Translations under genes and position numbers: made by a program
Shown here: positions 53,461 to 63,699 of the stretch, piece after piece
Numbering within the stretch: the first letter of the stretch is position 1
How the letters are laid out: each line of letters begins with the position of its first letter
Notes under the pieces: model-generated
What the model saw: only the letters and a program-made list of their open reading frames with translations
Told to the model about the DNA's origin: nothing
Database searches by the model: none
NCBI RefSeq assembly: GCF_005884405.1
Contig: NZ_VCAO01000001.1
Span: 878,687-942,686, forward strand
Source: Qipengyuania marisflavi
Lineage (GTDB): Bacteria; Pseudomonadota; Alphaproteobacteria; Sphingomonadales; Sphingomonadaceae
Direction: 5' to 3'
Length of the DNA stretch: 64,000 nucleotides

Positions 53461-54222
53461 CTATTTGCCCTGCCATTTGGGTGCGCGCTTTTCGGCAAAG
53501 GCTGCGGAGCCTTCGCGGGCATCTTCGCTGACAAAAACAGGCGCGATAAGCTGTGTCTGGCGGGCATAGCGTTCGTCCATCGGCCAAGCGCGCGATTCGC
53601 GCATGATCTGTTTGGAAACCCGCACGGCCAGCGGGCCATTGGCGACGATCTTGGCCGCGAGTTCCTTCGCCGCATCCAGCGCCGGACCGTCAACCACGCG
53701 GTTGATCATCCCCAATTCGTAAGCGCGCTGCGCGCCGATAAACTCGCCGGTCAGCGCCAGCTCCATCGCAATCCGTTCGGGGATTTGATCGGGCAACATC
53801 ATCACGCCGCCCGCCGCCGCGACCAGCCCGCGCTTGACCTCGGGAATACCGAATTTTGCCGCCACGTTCGCCACCACCAGATCGCAAGCGATCATCAGTT
53901 CAAGCCCGCCGGCCAGTGCATAGCCTTCAACCGCAGCAATCAGCGGTTTCTGCGGCGGCTTCTGCACGATCCCGCCAAAGCCGCGCCCTTCGACGCTGGG
54001 CGATTCGCCGCGCAGGAAGCCTTTCAGGTCCATGCCCGAACAGAAAGTACCGCCCGCCCCGGTCAGGATGCCGACGCGCAATGTGTCATCGCTGTCGAGC
54101 CGGTCCATCGCCGCAGCGATCCCTTCGGCAGCAGCTTTGGACATGGCATTCTTGGCCTCGGGCCGGTTAATCGTGACGACCAGAATGCCGTTCTCTTCGC
54201 TCGTCAGGACTTCTTCGCTCAC
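53461..54222 (-). CDS. Enoyl-CoA hydratase/isomerase family protein
   Basis: The 253-residue crotonase has NAMSKAAAEGIAAAMDRLD, the oxyanion-hole strand GAGGTFCSGMDLKGFL and AVEGYALAGGLELMIACDLV. Asn/Glu-type catalytic positions follow in AKFGIPEVKRGLVAAAGGVM. It hydrates trans-2-enoyl-CoA or a related thioester. GTG 54222 follows a GGGAG ribosome site. The thiolase gene is divergent upstream. Confidence 0.92.
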   Translation of the reverse strand: MSEEVLTSEENGILVVTINRPEAKNAMSKAAAEGIAAAMDRLDSDDTLRVGILTGAGGTFCSGMDLKGFLRGESPSVEGRGFGGIVQKPPQKPLIAAVEGYALAGGLELMIACDLVVANVAAKFGIPEVKRGLVAAAGGVMMLPDQIPERIAMELALTGEFIGAQRAYELGMINRVVDGPALDAAKELAAKIVANGPLAVRVSKQIMRESRAWPMDERYARQTQLIAPVFVSEDAREGSAAFAEKRAPKWQGK

Positions 54223-54335
54223 CGGGCAACTCCCATTGCAGATTGAAACTTGTCTTGCGCCATTGCTGCGCGAGCCTTACGCATACGTCAACCGCCAATT
54301 CTCAGAATCTTCAATGTACCGAGAGGAAACCCGCC

Positions 54336-55604
54336 ATGACCCAAGCTTATATTATCGATGCCGTCCGCACCCCGCGCGGGATTGGCAAGCAGGGCAAAGG
54401 CTCGCTGGCGCATATGCACCCGCAGCATCTCGCCGCCACTGTGCTGCGCGCTCTGAAAGACCGCAACGGACTGGACACGGCGACGATCGACGATGTGATC
54501 TGGTCGGTCAGCACGCAGGACGGGACGCAGGCAGGCGATCTGGGCCGCATGGCCGCGCTCGATGCGGGCTATGACGTCACCAGTTCAGGCACAACGCTCG
54601 ACCGGTTCTGCGGCGGCGGAATTACCTCGGTCGCATTGGCAGCGGCGCAGGTGATGTCGGGCATGGAAGATTGCGTCATCGCCGGCGGGACCGAGATGAT
54701 GAGCCTGACCGGGCAATTGATGCGCGAGAAGATGGGCGCCGGGATCAAGCCGCCGATAATGGGCAGCCACAATGACCGCTTGCAGCAGGTCCACCCACAA
54801 TCGCACCAGGGCATTTGCGGCGATGCGATTGCGACGATGGAAGGCTTCACCCGTGAAGAGCTGGACGAGGTCGGATATCGCAGCCAGCAGCGCGCCGCAC
54901 ATGCGATCACGGAAGGGCGCTTTGCCAAATCGCTGGTTCCCGTGACGGACGAGGCGGGGACGGTGGTACTGGAGCGCGAGGAATATCCGCGCCCGGAAAC
55001 CACTCGCGAGGGGCTTGCTGGACTGGAGCCTGCCTTCGCCAAGATCGCCGATATGCCGCTGGACGCCAGTGGCACCACATTTCGCGGCTTGGTGAACCGC
55101 AAATATCCCGATCTCGAAATTCAGAACTTCCACCATGCGGGCAACAGCTCCGGCGTGGTCGATGGGGCCGCCGGAGTGCTGGTGACCTCAGCCGATTACG
55201 CGCGCAAACATGGCCTGAAGCCCCGCGCGCGCATCGTGGCCACTGCCAATATGGGCGATGATCCCACGCTGATGCTCAATGCCCCGGTCCCGGCAGCGAA
55301 AAAGGTTCTGGCCAAGGCCGGGCTGACCAAGGACGACATCGATCTGTTCGAAATTAACGAGGCTTTTGCCGTGGTCGCAGCCAAATTCGTACGCGATCTC
55401 GATCTCGATTGGGACAAGGTCAACGTCAATGGCGGATCCATTGCGCTGGGCCACCCCATCGGCGCGACCGGCTCGATCCTGATCGGGACCATCGTCGATG
55501 AATTGGAGCGTCAGGACAAGCGTTACGGCCTGGTCACGATGTGCGCCGCCGGCGGGATGGCACCGGCAATTATCGTCGAGCGGGTCGACGATTTCGTGGA
55601 CTGA
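54336..55604 (+). CDS. Acetyl-CoA C-acetyltransferase (thiolase)
   Basis: The 422-residue thiolase has the nucleophilic Cys in TTLDRFCGGGITSVA, the His in GGSIALGHPIGATGSILIG and the second Cys in GLVTMCAAGGMAPA. It cleaves 3-ketoacyl-CoA, or condenses two acetyl-CoA in the reverse direction. MTQAYIIDAVRTPRGIG at 54336 is the usual family start and follows GAGAGGAAA; an upstream in-frame start is rejected. It stands divergent from the crotonase/dehydrogenase pair, completing a beta-oxidation set. Confidence 0.94.
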   Translation: MTQAYIIDAVRTPRGIGKQGKGSLAHMHPQHLAATVLRALKDRNGLDTATIDDVIWSVSTQDGTQAGDLGRMAALDAGYDVTSSGTTLDRFCGGGITSVALAAAQVMSGMEDCVIAGGTEMMSLTGQLMREKMGAGIKPPIMGSHNDRLQQVHPQSHQGICGDAIATMEGFTREELDEVGYRSQQRAAHAITEGRFAKSLVPVTDEAGTVVLEREEYPRPETTREGLAGLEPAFAKIADMPLDASGTTFRGLVNRKYPDLEIQNFHHAGNSSGVVDGAAGVLVTSADYARKHGLKPRARIVATANMGDDPTLMLNAPVPAAKKVLAKAGLTKDDIDLFEINEAFAVVAAKFVRDLDLDWDKVNVNGGSIALGHPIGATGSILIGTIVDELERQDKRYGLVTMCAAGGMAPAIIVERVDDFVD

Positions 55605-55613
55605 GCAGGCGCT

Positions 55614-55880
55614 CTATTCGGCGGGCTGGGGCTTGGGAACTTCGTTCCCGGCCGCATCTTCCGCCTTGAAGCCCCAACTGACCGAACTCCACGCCCGTTC
55701 GTGGAAGTAATACAGCACCAGCTTAGTCAGCACTTCGGTGGTGGCGATAGCGCCCGCCGCCTTGGGGCTGCCGGTGAAAAACCAGCTGAGCAGAAAGGTG
55801 TCGATACTACCCAGAATGCGCCAGCTCGCCGCCTTGGCGAACGAACGGCTGTGCGCCTCACGGCCACGAAACAACAACAT
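55614..55880 (-). CDS. DUF2061 membrane protein
   Basis: The 88-residue protein has the DUF2061 pattern SFAKAASWRILGSIDTFLLS, WFFTGSPKAAGAIATTEVLT and KLVLYYFHERAWSSVSWG, with two membrane helices. In many alphaproteobacteria it follows sulfate-assimilation genes, and here it lies next to cysD-cysNC on the same strand, 52 bases after cysNC. A role in sulfur or anion transport is only a guess from that context. Confidence 0.9.
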   Translation of the reverse strand: MLLFRGREAHSRSFAKAASWRILGSIDTFLLSWFFTGSPKAAGAIATTEVLTKLVLYYFHERAWSSVSWGFKAEDAAGNEVPKPQPAE

Positions 55881-55932
55881 GTCTGTCAGATCCCCTTGCC
55901 CGCAGTTTTAGCGGAAGATGGCGCGAAAGCCA

Positions 55933-57840
55933 TCATTTAAGCGGGAGGATCTTCTTGATGATGTAATCGGCGGCTTCCTGCGGGCTCATCTGCACAGTGC
56001 TGACGCGGATTTCGGGGCTTTCGGGTTCTTCATACGGGCTGTCGATCCCGGTGAAGTTCTTGAGCTCGCCCGCGCGGGCTTTCTTGTACAGGCCCTTCAC
56101 ATCGCGCTGCTCCGCCACTTCCAGCGGGGTGTCGACATGGATCTCGATGAACTCGTGATCTTCCAGCATATCGCGCACCAGCTTGCGATCGGCCCGGAAG
56201 GGGCTGATGAACGCGGTCAGCACGATCAGACCGGCATCGGTCATCAGCTTGGCAACCTCGCCGATCCGGCGGATATTTTCGATCCGGTCGCTTTCGGTGA
56301 AGCCCAGGTCCTTGTTCAGGCCGTGACGGACATTGTCCCCATCGAGCAGGAAGGTGTGGCGGTTCATGATCGCCAACTGCTTTTCCACCTCATTCGCGAT
56401 AGTCGATTTGCCCGAACCGGAAAGCCCGGTAAACCACAGCACGCGCGGGGTCTGGTTCTTCATTTCCGCGTGATGCTGGCGCGTGATGTCGCTGGCCTGC
56501 CAGTGAACATTCTGCGCCCGGCGCAGGCTGAAGTGCAGCATCCCTGCGCCAACCGTACGATTGGTGATCTTGTCGATCAGGATATAGCCGCCCAGCGAGC
56601 GATTTTCGGTATAGGGTGCGAACACTATCCGCTTGTCCGTGGTCAATTCCGCCACACCGATGGAATTGAGTTCGAGCGTCTTGGCAGCAAGATGCTGCAT
56701 CGTGTTGACGTTGATCTCGTATTTCGGCTCCGCAATTGTCACCGAAACCATCTGCGTGCCCAGCTTCATCCAATAGGCGCGGCCCACCACCAGCGGGTCT
56801 TCGTCCATCCAGACGATGGTGCTTTCAAACTGGTCGGCAACTTCGGGAGGGTTGTCGGCAGCGGCCAGCACATCCCCGCGCGAGCAGTCGATTTCATCCA
56901 CCAGCGTGACGGTGACCGATTGACCGGCAATCGCGCTGTCCAGATTGCCGTCCATCGTGACAACCGATTTGACCGTGCTGGTCTTGCCTGAGGGCAGCGA
57001 GCGAACCGTGTCGCCCGGCTTGACTGAACCCGTGGCGATCAGGCCTGAGAAACCGCGGAAGTCGAGATTGGGGCGATTGACCCACTGCACCGGCATGCTG
57101 AATGCCTTGGCGGCGTTGACATCGCTGCGCACTTCGACCTGCTCGAGATGTTCGATCAGCGTGGGGCCATCGTACCAGCTGGTATTTTCGGACTGGCTGG
57201 TGATGTTGTCCCCGGCCAGGCCCGACATCGGGATGGCAGTGAAGTTTTCGATCCCGATGCTGTCAGCAAATTCCTTGTAATCGGCGACAATGGCATCGAA
57301 CTGCGCCTGATCGTAATCGATCAGATCCATCTTGTTGACCGCCAGCACAAGGTTCTTGATGCCAAGCTGATGGCACAGGAAACTGTGGCGGCGCGTCTGG
57401 ACCAGCACGCCCTTGCGCGCATCGATCAGGATGGCGGCAAGATCGGCGGTCGAAGCGCCGGTGACCATATTGCGGGTATATTGTTCGTGGCCGGGGCAAT
57501 CGGCGACGATGAACTTGCGCTTCTCGGTTGCGAAAAAGCGGTAAGCCACATCAATAGTGATGCCCTGCTCGCGTTCGGCAGCCAGACCATCGACCAGCAA
57601 TGCGAAATCGATTTCCTGACCCTGCGTGCCAACCCGCTTGGAATCGCTTTCCAGCGTCGCCAGCTGATCTTCGAAGATCATCTTGGAATCGTACAGCAAC
57701 CGCCCGATCAATGTGGATTTGCCGTCATCGACACTACCGCAGGTGATGAAGCGCAGCATGGTCTTGTGCTGATGCGTTTCCAGATAGGCGTCGATGTCCT
57801 CGGCGATGAGCGCGTCGGTCTGATAAATCGGCTCCGACAT
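55933..57840 (-). CDS. cysNC: Bifunctional sulfate adenylyltransferase subunit 1 / adenylylsulfate kinase
   Basis: The 635-residue fusion has an EF-Tu-like GTPase half with G1 [18 protein letters not shown]3 [17 protein letters not shown] and G4 NKMDLIDY. An APS-kinase half (about residues 440-635) has Walker [18 protein letters not shown]. CysN with CysD makes adenosine phosphosulfate from sulfate and ATP, driven by GTP hydrolysis; the CysC half makes PAPS. The ATG is joined to the cysD stop by a one-base overlap (TGATG). Confidence 0.96.
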   Translation of the reverse strand: MSEPIYQTDALIAEDIDAYLETHQHKTMLRFITCGSVDDGKSTLIGRLLYDSKMIFEDQLATLESDSKRVGTQGQEIDFALLVDGLAAEREQGITIDVAYRFFATEKRKFIVADCPGHEQYTRNMVTGASTADLAAILIDARKGVLVQTRRHSFLCHQLGIKNLVLAVNKMDLIDYDQAQFDAIVADYKEFADSIGIENFTAIPMSGLAGDNITSQSENTSWYDGPTLIEHLEQVEVRSDVNAAKAFSMPVQWVNRPNLDFRGFSGLIATGSVKPGDTVRSLPSGKTSTVKSVVTMDGNLDSAIAGQSVTVTLVDEIDCSRGDVLAAADNPPEVADQFESTIVWMDEDPLVVGRAYWMKLGTQMVSVTIAEPKYEINVNTMQHLAAKTLELNSIGVAELTTDKRIVFAPYTENRSLGGYILIDKITNRTVGAGMLHFSLRRAQNVHWQASDITRQHHAEMKNQTPRVLWFTGLSGSGKSTIANEVEKQLAIMNRHTFLLDGDNVRHGLNKDLGFTESDRIENIRRIGEVAKLMTDAGLIVLTAFISPFRADRKLVRDMLEDHEFIEIHVDTPLEVAEQRDVKGLYKKARAGELKNFTGIDSPYEEPESPEIRVSTVQMSPQEAADYIIKKILPLK

Positions 57841-58748
57841 CAGAAGTACCCTTCCTGCTTTTTCTTTTCCATCGAGGCGTCACCGGAATCCTTGTCGATC
57901 ACCCGGCCCTGCCGTTCGGAGGTCGTGGTCAGGAGCATCTCCTGAATGATTTCGGGAAGCGTTGCCGCTTCGCTTTCCACCGCGCCGGTCAGTGGGAAGC
58001 AGCCCAGCGTGCGGAAGCGGATGGAGCGTTCGGTGATTTCCGGGCGGTGGCCCATGACTTTCTCAAGCCGCTCCAGATCGTCGGCCATGAACAGGCCGCC
58101 GTCATATTCGAAAGTTGGCCGCTTGGCCGAGAAATACAGTGGTACGATCTCGATATCTTCGAGGTGGATGTACTGCCAGATATCCAGCTCGGTCCAGTTG
58201 GACAGCGGGAAAATTCGGATGCTCTCGGCTTTGGCCTTTTTGGCGTTGTAGATGTTCCACAGCTCGGGCCGCTGGTTCTTCGGGTCCCAGCCGTGGGTGG
58301 CGGTGCGGAAGGAGAAAATGCGCTCTTTCGCGCGGCTCTTTTCCTCATCGCGCCGCGCGCCGCCAAAGGCCGCATCGAAGCCATATTTGTCGAGCGCCTG
58401 CTTCAGCCCTTCGGTCTTCCACATATCGGTGTGTAGCGGTCCGTGATCGAACGGATTGATCCCGCGCTCATGCGCTTCGGGGTTCTGGTAAACCAGCAGT
58501 TCCATCCCCGCATCCTGCGCCGCTTTTTCGCGCAGCTTGTACATTTCCTGGAATTTCCAGGTCGTATCGACATGCAGCAGGGCAAAGGGCGGCGGCGAGG
58601 GATAAAACGCCTTCTTGGCAAGGTGCAGCATCACGGCGCTATCCTTGCCAACCGAATACAGCATGACCGGATTTTCGGCCTCGGACACCACTTCGCGCAT
58701 GATGTGGATGCTCTCGGCTTCAAGCCGCTGGAGATGAGTGAGGGTCAT
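57840..58748 (-). CDS. cysD: Sulfate adenylyltransferase subunit 2
   Basis: The 302-residue PP-loop ATPase has the ATP site [41 protein letters not shown] and the [20 protein letters not shown] segment, then [14 protein letters not shown]. It adenylates sulfate as the partner of CysN. It is first in the operon, so its promoter must be within 58749-58930; no CysB-type or riboswitch signature was recognised there. Confidence 0.96.
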   Translation of the reverse strand: MTLTHLQRLEAESIHIMREVVSEAENPVMLYSVGKDSAVMLHLAKKAFYPSPPPFALLHVDTTWKFQEMYKLREKAAQDAGMELLVYQNPEAHERGINPFDHGPLHTDMWKTEGLKQALDKYGFDAAFGGARRDEEKSRAKERIFSFRTATHGWDPKNQRPELWNIYNAKKAKAESIRIFPLSNWTELDIWQYIHLEDIEIVPLYFSAKRPTFEYDGGLFMADDLERLEKVMGHRPEITERSIRFRTLGCFPLTGAVESEAATLPEIIQEMLLTTTSERQGRVIDKDSGDASMEKKKQEGYF

Positions 58749-58930
58749 GGGGGTGCAGTCTCAACGTTTTGGCGTTCGGGTCGGGCGCTTTACGCGGTTC
58801 GCAAGCGACCGATTGGACAGGACCGACAAAGCCGGGCCCGCATAGCGGTCCGATAGGAAATTTTGCCGCATCGCACAATGACTTTGCGGCACTTCAGTAG
58901 TGGACGATGACTGCGCGACGAATGCGCGGC

Positions 58931-60955
58931 TCAAAGCCCCAGCTTGATCCCCGCCCACAGGGTGCGCGGTGCGCCCAGATCAATCGAGCCCTCCTGATTG
59001 CGCGTAAGGATCGCCTGATCGGTCAGGTTCTCGCCGCGCAGGACCAGCGCAATCTGGCTGGACAGCGGCACCTGCACATAAGCGCCCAGCGTCGTCACAG
59101 CTGGCAGCACATCACTTTCCAGATCATCTTCGAATTGCGCGCCAGTATGCCGCACCGTCGCGGCAAGCAGCCAGTTCTCGCTCGGACGATAGCTGATTGT
59201 TGCGCCGCCTGCCCAGCGCGGCGTCTGTGCAGGCCGGTTACCGTTGAGTGCAGCGGCAAAGCCCGATCCTTGCGCAGCGGCATCGGTATAGGCCAGCGAT
59301 CCATCGAAGCGCAGAGCACCAAAGCGCACACCGGCACTTACCTCGATACCGCGTGCGCGGATCGCGTCGATATTCTGGCGCTGGCGCAGGTTTGTGGCCA
59401 CGGTAACATTGGCGACGGCATCTTTGACGCGGTTGTCGAAGGCGGTCAGCGACAGGTCCAATGCCGCATCAGGCGCATAATTGATTCCCGCTTCAAAGCC
59501 CTCCAGCCGCTCGTTTCGAAGCGCGGCATTGGCCTGCGTAACCACCGGAAACACCACAAATGGGCGGTACAATTCATTGAGCGTTGGCAGGCGCAGTCCG
59601 GTATAGGCAGCCCCGCGCAATTGCAGTCCTCCGCCCAGCCGGACCAGCACACCGCCGCGCAGTGACCCCGCCCAACCAGCACGGTCGGCATAGCGCTCTT
59701 CCCGCACCAACACGCCAGCCGCGTCCCGTTCGGCGTAAAAGCCGCTGCGGATTGTGTAGCGGTCGGCACGCGCGCCTGCGGTCATAGTAACCGGACCGAT
59801 GCTCCAGTCGTCTTCGATATACAGCCCAAAATCGGTGTTGGTCCCGCCTGCATTGCGCCGCGCGGTGACTGTACCGCTAAAGGCGCTGATCGCGGTTTCG
59901 AACAGTTCGCCATCGGCGCGGCGGTGATCCGCGCCCAGCCGCAACACGTGTGCACTGCCGATGGGCGGGCGCAATTCCAGCTTGCCGCCCAGCCCGGTCG
60001 ACGGCGTATTGCGCTGATCCAGCACGGGCACAAAGCGGCTGGAGGAAATAACAGTGTTGGTGAAATTGCGCGCCTGAAGGTAGGCCAGCATGTCGAATTG
60101 CCAATCGCCGCGCCCGACCAGACGCAGGCTGGCGTCCTGCCCGGTGCTCGAACTGTCGGCGCCGTCAAACCGCAGCGTGCGGTGGTCATCATAGATCAGA
60201 CCGCGCGCCTGCAATTCCACAGTATCCGTCAGCGGCGCGACCCCGCGTGTTTGCACGGACCAGCTATTATAGGCCGCGCGGACGCTGGCGGGGACTCGGT
60301 CCACAAGCGGCGTAGTGAAGAAGCCCGGCCCGCGATCCCACCGACCCGAAATGACAGCAAAACCGCCCCCCAGCGCACCTGCCGCCGCGGCGCTGGCTTC
60401 GCTGCCGCCGCGATCATTCACCAGCGCCTTACCACTGAGCGGCCCCAGCGTTTCAGCATCGGCGCTGGTCAGCTCAATCGTCCCAGCCAGCGCGCCTGCT
60501 CCGAACGGTCCTGATCCGCCGCCACGGGTAATCCGGGCAGAGGCCAGTCGTTCTGGGGCAATCGCGTTGAAGGGAATGAAACCGAAAAAAGGATCCCCCA
60601 TTGGTACCCCGTCCAGCAGCACCAGCGCGCGACTGCTGGCGTTACCGCCCAGCGCGCGCAGCGTGGCGCCCTGCGCCGAAGGGTTGGCGGAACGGCTGTC
60701 CGAACGGCGGAATTGCTGGAAGCCCGCCACGGTCGCCAGTGCATCCTCGATCCGGCCTGATGGCACGTTGACCAATTGCTCGCGGCTGATGTCCTGCGTG
60801 TCATACGCCGGTGCTGCGGGGGTGTCCGCCAGCCCGTTGCCCGTGACAATGATGACCGGCTCCGCAGTATCAGCATCGCTATCCTGCGCGCATAGCGGCG
60901 TGGCCACACCAATCATCAGCCCGGCAAGCGGTATGGCGAAGGATATCTGTCTCAT
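58931..60955 (-). CDS. TonB-dependent receptor
   Basis: The 674-residue receptor starts MRQISFAIPLAGLMIGVATP (signal ending PLCA), then an acidic linker and a TonB-box-like EPVIIVTGNGLADTP. The plug has NPSAQGATLRALGGNASSRA and DGVPMGDPFFGF, and the barrel ends in LWAGIKLGL. It is smaller than the receptor at 6102-8768 and belongs to the BtuB/FecA-like size class. The substrate is unknown. The ATG at 60955 places the signal first; a TTG nine codons upstream is open. Confidence 0.93.
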   Translation of the reverse strand: MRQISFAIPLAGLMIGVATPLCAQDSDADTAEPVIIVTGNGLADTPAAPAYDTQDISREQLVNVPSGRIEDALATVAGFQQFRRSDSRSANPSAQGATLRALGGNASSRALVLLDGVPMGDPFFGFIPFNAIAPERLASARITRGGGSGPFGAGALAGTIELTSADAETLGPLSGKALVNDRGGSEASAAAAGALGGGFAVISGRWDRGPGFFTTPLVDRVPASVRAAYNSWSVQTRGVAPLTDTVELQARGLIYDDHRTLRFDGADSSSTGQDASLRLVGRGDWQFDMLAYLQARNFTNTVISSSRFVPVLDQRNTPSTGLGGKLELRPPIGSAHVLRLGADHRRADGELFETAISAFSGTVTARRNAGGTNTDFGLYIEDDWSIGPVTMTAGARADRYTIRSGFYAERDAAGVLVREERYADRAGWAGSLRGGVLVRLGGGLQLRGAAYTGLRLPTLNELYRPFVVFPVVTQANAALRNERLEGFEAGINYAPDAALDLSLTAFDNRVKDAVANVTVATNLRQRQNIDAIRARGIEVSAGVRFGALRFDGSLAYTDAAAQGSGFAAALNGNRPAQTPRWAGGATISYRPSENWLLAATVRHTGAQFEDDLESDVLPAVTTLGAYVQVPLSSQIALVLRGENLTDQAILTRNQEGSIDLGAPRTLWAGIKLGL

Positions 60956-61049
60956 GGATTGGCGAACCCGCTCTCTTCTCAATCGGCAAGTGTCGCCAGC
61001 GGCGATACCTTGCGCGGGAGGTAGGGTTTAACCGTCCAGTCTGCAAACG

Positions 61050-61064
61050 CTGCGCACTGCGCAG
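61050..61064. promoter_or_regulatory. 15-base inverted repeat upstream of the second TonB receptor
   Basis: CTGCGCA, one base, then TGCGCAG form a perfect inverted repeat between the broken RTX gene and the receptor gene start at 60955. It may be an operator of the receptor gene or a weak hairpin ending RTX transcription; no T run follows. Confidence 0.35.
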
Positions 61065-61080
61065 TTTTGCTTGAGCCGCC

Positions 61081-63680
61081 TTAAAACAGGAAGAAATCTG
61101 CTGTGTGAAGAGCTTCGGCAGGCTGGGTCAGGTCAATTGCAATGTCGGCAACGCCCGCACCTTCCTTGGGCTGCGCTGCGGAAGTGTTGGCAGCGACGAA
61201 GATGTCCCCTGCGGTCAGATTGGTGCCAGCTTCCAACGTGGCGAACAGGACCTGATCCGCGCCCCCAACACCGTCAGCATCATAAAACAGATTGCCAGTG
61301 TCTTTGTCATAGATGATCCGGTCATCAGCATCGGCGGCGGATGTACCGCGGTGGAAGGCGCTCGCGTCGAGCACGCCAGCCCCGCTAATCCCGCTGAAAA
61401 CAGACAGGTCTAGCTCAAGCGTATCGCCACCCCCCCTGCGGAAATCGGTGATGTGATCAACATTGGCAGCGGTCAGTGCAGCGTCGAAAATGAACACGTC
61501 AGCGCCGCCGTTTCGGTCAGAACATCGGTTCCGACACCTCCGTTGATGCGGTCCGCACCACCGCCAGCTATCAGCTGGTCGACACCAGACCCGCCGATCA
61601 GAATATCCGCACCCCGGCCGCCATACAGGCTGTCATTACCGCTTCCGCCATCAAGAAAATCGTTGTTATTACCTCCGAGTAATTCGTCATCTTGGCCTTC
61701 GCCATACAAGACATCCTCGCCGTCACCGCCGAGCAGTCGGTCGTTTCCATTGCCGCCTAGAAGCGTGTCTACCCCAGCATCGCCTTGCAGATAATCGTCC
61801 CCAAGTCCGCCGATCAGATGATCATTACCATTATTGCCGAGCAGCCGGTCGTTTCCGACCCCACCATCGAGCGTATCATTGCCATTGCCACCATTGAGCA
61901 AGTCGATTTGACCGCCACCGTCAAGAGTATCATTGGCATCGCCGCCGCGAAGGGTATCAGCGCCGCCGCCGCCGATAAGGTTATCGCGGCCACCGCCGCC
62001 AATCAGGGTATCTGCACCGCCCAGACCAGCCAGGGTATCATTCCCGTCGCCGCCGTTCAGTTCATTGTCCTGACCATTACCCGAAAGCGTGTCGGCGAAT
62101 CCTGTCCCGACGACACCTTCTATACCGGACAGAATATCGCCATCGGCCTCGCCGCCGCTGGCAGTGGCGGTCGCCAGATCGATCACGACGGCTGCCGAAG
62201 ACCCTGCATAGCTGATGGTGTCGAAGCCCAAGCCGCCAATCAGCGTGTCTGCGCCGAGTCCGCCGATCAGTGTGTCGTCGCCATCGCGCCCGACCAGCGT
62301 ATCATCGCCAAGCCCGCCGTCCAGGACATTGGCCTGGGCATCGCCGCGCAGAATATCGTTATTCGCGCCGCCAACAATATTTTCAAACTCGAAAATCGTG
62401 TCTGTGCCGACATTCAGGCCATTGCTCTGCACGCTCTGCTCAAGATCGACCACGACGCGGCGCAGAACTGACGCGAAAGAGAGTGTGTCGGTCCCTGCGC
62501 CGCCATACAATCTGTCATCGCCGAAACCGCCGTCGATGATGTCGTCACCGGTGTCGCCATAAATCGTATCATCGCCATCATCGCCAAACAGCGTGTCGTT
62601 ATCGGCCTGACCCTGAATGTAGTCGTTCCCCGCGCCGCCGTGAATTTCGTCGTCGCCGGCGTTGCCGTTTAAGGAATCGTCGCCGTCACCGCCATCGATG
62701 TAATCCCGGCCACCGGCGTGAGTTGTGCCGTTGAGGTCCTGGTCACCAGATATGACATCATTGTCGGCACCGCCGTACAAAGTGTCAGCCCCGGCACCGC
62801 CGTAAATGTAATCGATACCAAAACCGCCATCGATGGTGTCATTACCGTTGCCGCCATCGAGGGTGTCGCCATCTTCATTGCCGAAGATCACATCGTGACC
62901 CCCGTCGCCTCTTATCTGGTCCGAACCGGTTCCGCCTTCGAGATGGTCGTGGCCATTGCCGCCGGAAATGGCATCGTCGCCGCCATTGCCGCGAATGATG
63001 TCATCTCCATTCCCTCCCAGCAGGATTGGCGCGGTACGGGTATTTACAGTTGTGCGGTCATCACCTTCGCCGCCCTCAATAATATCATTGCCCGAACCGC
63101 CGTCGATATAGTCGACCCCGCCAAGCCCGCTCAGCGTATCATTGCCGCGCCCGCCATAGATATGGTCGTCGCCATCGGTGCCGGTCAGTGTGTCATCGCC
63201 ATCGGTGCCATTGACCGCGACGAAGGTGACATCGGCAAAGCTGGCTTCGTCGATGGCCACATCGCCGGTCAGGCGGATGACCCAATCACTGGCATCCAGC
63301 ACCGCATTAGCGTTGCGATCCACAATTATATAAGTGTTTTCAGCATCACGGGTGGTGAAAACCTGCACGAAGCGTGGCTCCCCGGTACCGGGCAGCGACG
63401 CGCCGATCTGGATGCTATCGATCCCGATTTCACCGGAGAACAGCATCGAGGCGCGGCCATATGGAGTGTCCGGCGCGTAAAAGCCGTAATACGGGTCGGC
63501 AAAACCGCGACTGATGCCGCCGCCGACCCCGACGCCATAGAATTCGATGCGGTCGCCTTCTGCTGCATTGAAGTCGGTGATCGTGTCCATATCATCCACG
63601 CGCGCCATCTCATGGATGATGAACCGGTCGGCACTTGTCCCGCCGGTCGCCGTCTGATTGCCGCCGAAATAGGTGGTCAC
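61081..63680 (-). pseudogene. RTX calcium-binding repeat protein, frameshifted and cut by an insertion sequence
   Basis: The first frame (63680-61473) encodes 735 residues: a beta domain, then from about residue 155 to 720 an array of GGxGxDxLxG calcium-binding nonapeptides. It breaks after GGVGTDVLT into an out-of-frame tail. The second frame (to 61081) continues exactly where the first fails (NGGADVFIFDAALTAANVDH). It ends with a typical RTX C-terminal domain and the secretion-signal-like end HTADFFLF. One missing G near 61511-61516 restores the frame (ACCGAAACGG versus ACCGGAAACGG). Upstream, PTYANG continues in frame before the GTG used as start, then hits the insertion sequence near 63700, so the true N-terminus is probably lost. 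Confidence 0.85.
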
Positions 63681-63699
63681 ACCATTGGCGTAGGTGGGA

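Noticed and set aside
58749..58930. Search for a riboswitch or sulfur regulator site before cysD
   Set aside because: No conserved leader fold or LysR-type T-N11-A palindrome could be recognised in the 182 bases.
61500..63200. Regular short-period repeats that could look like CRISPR or tandem DNA repeats
   Set aside because: The roughly 27-base period is the DNA of RTX nonapeptides (GGxGxDxLx). The units diverge at the DNA level and lack constant repeats with unique spacers.
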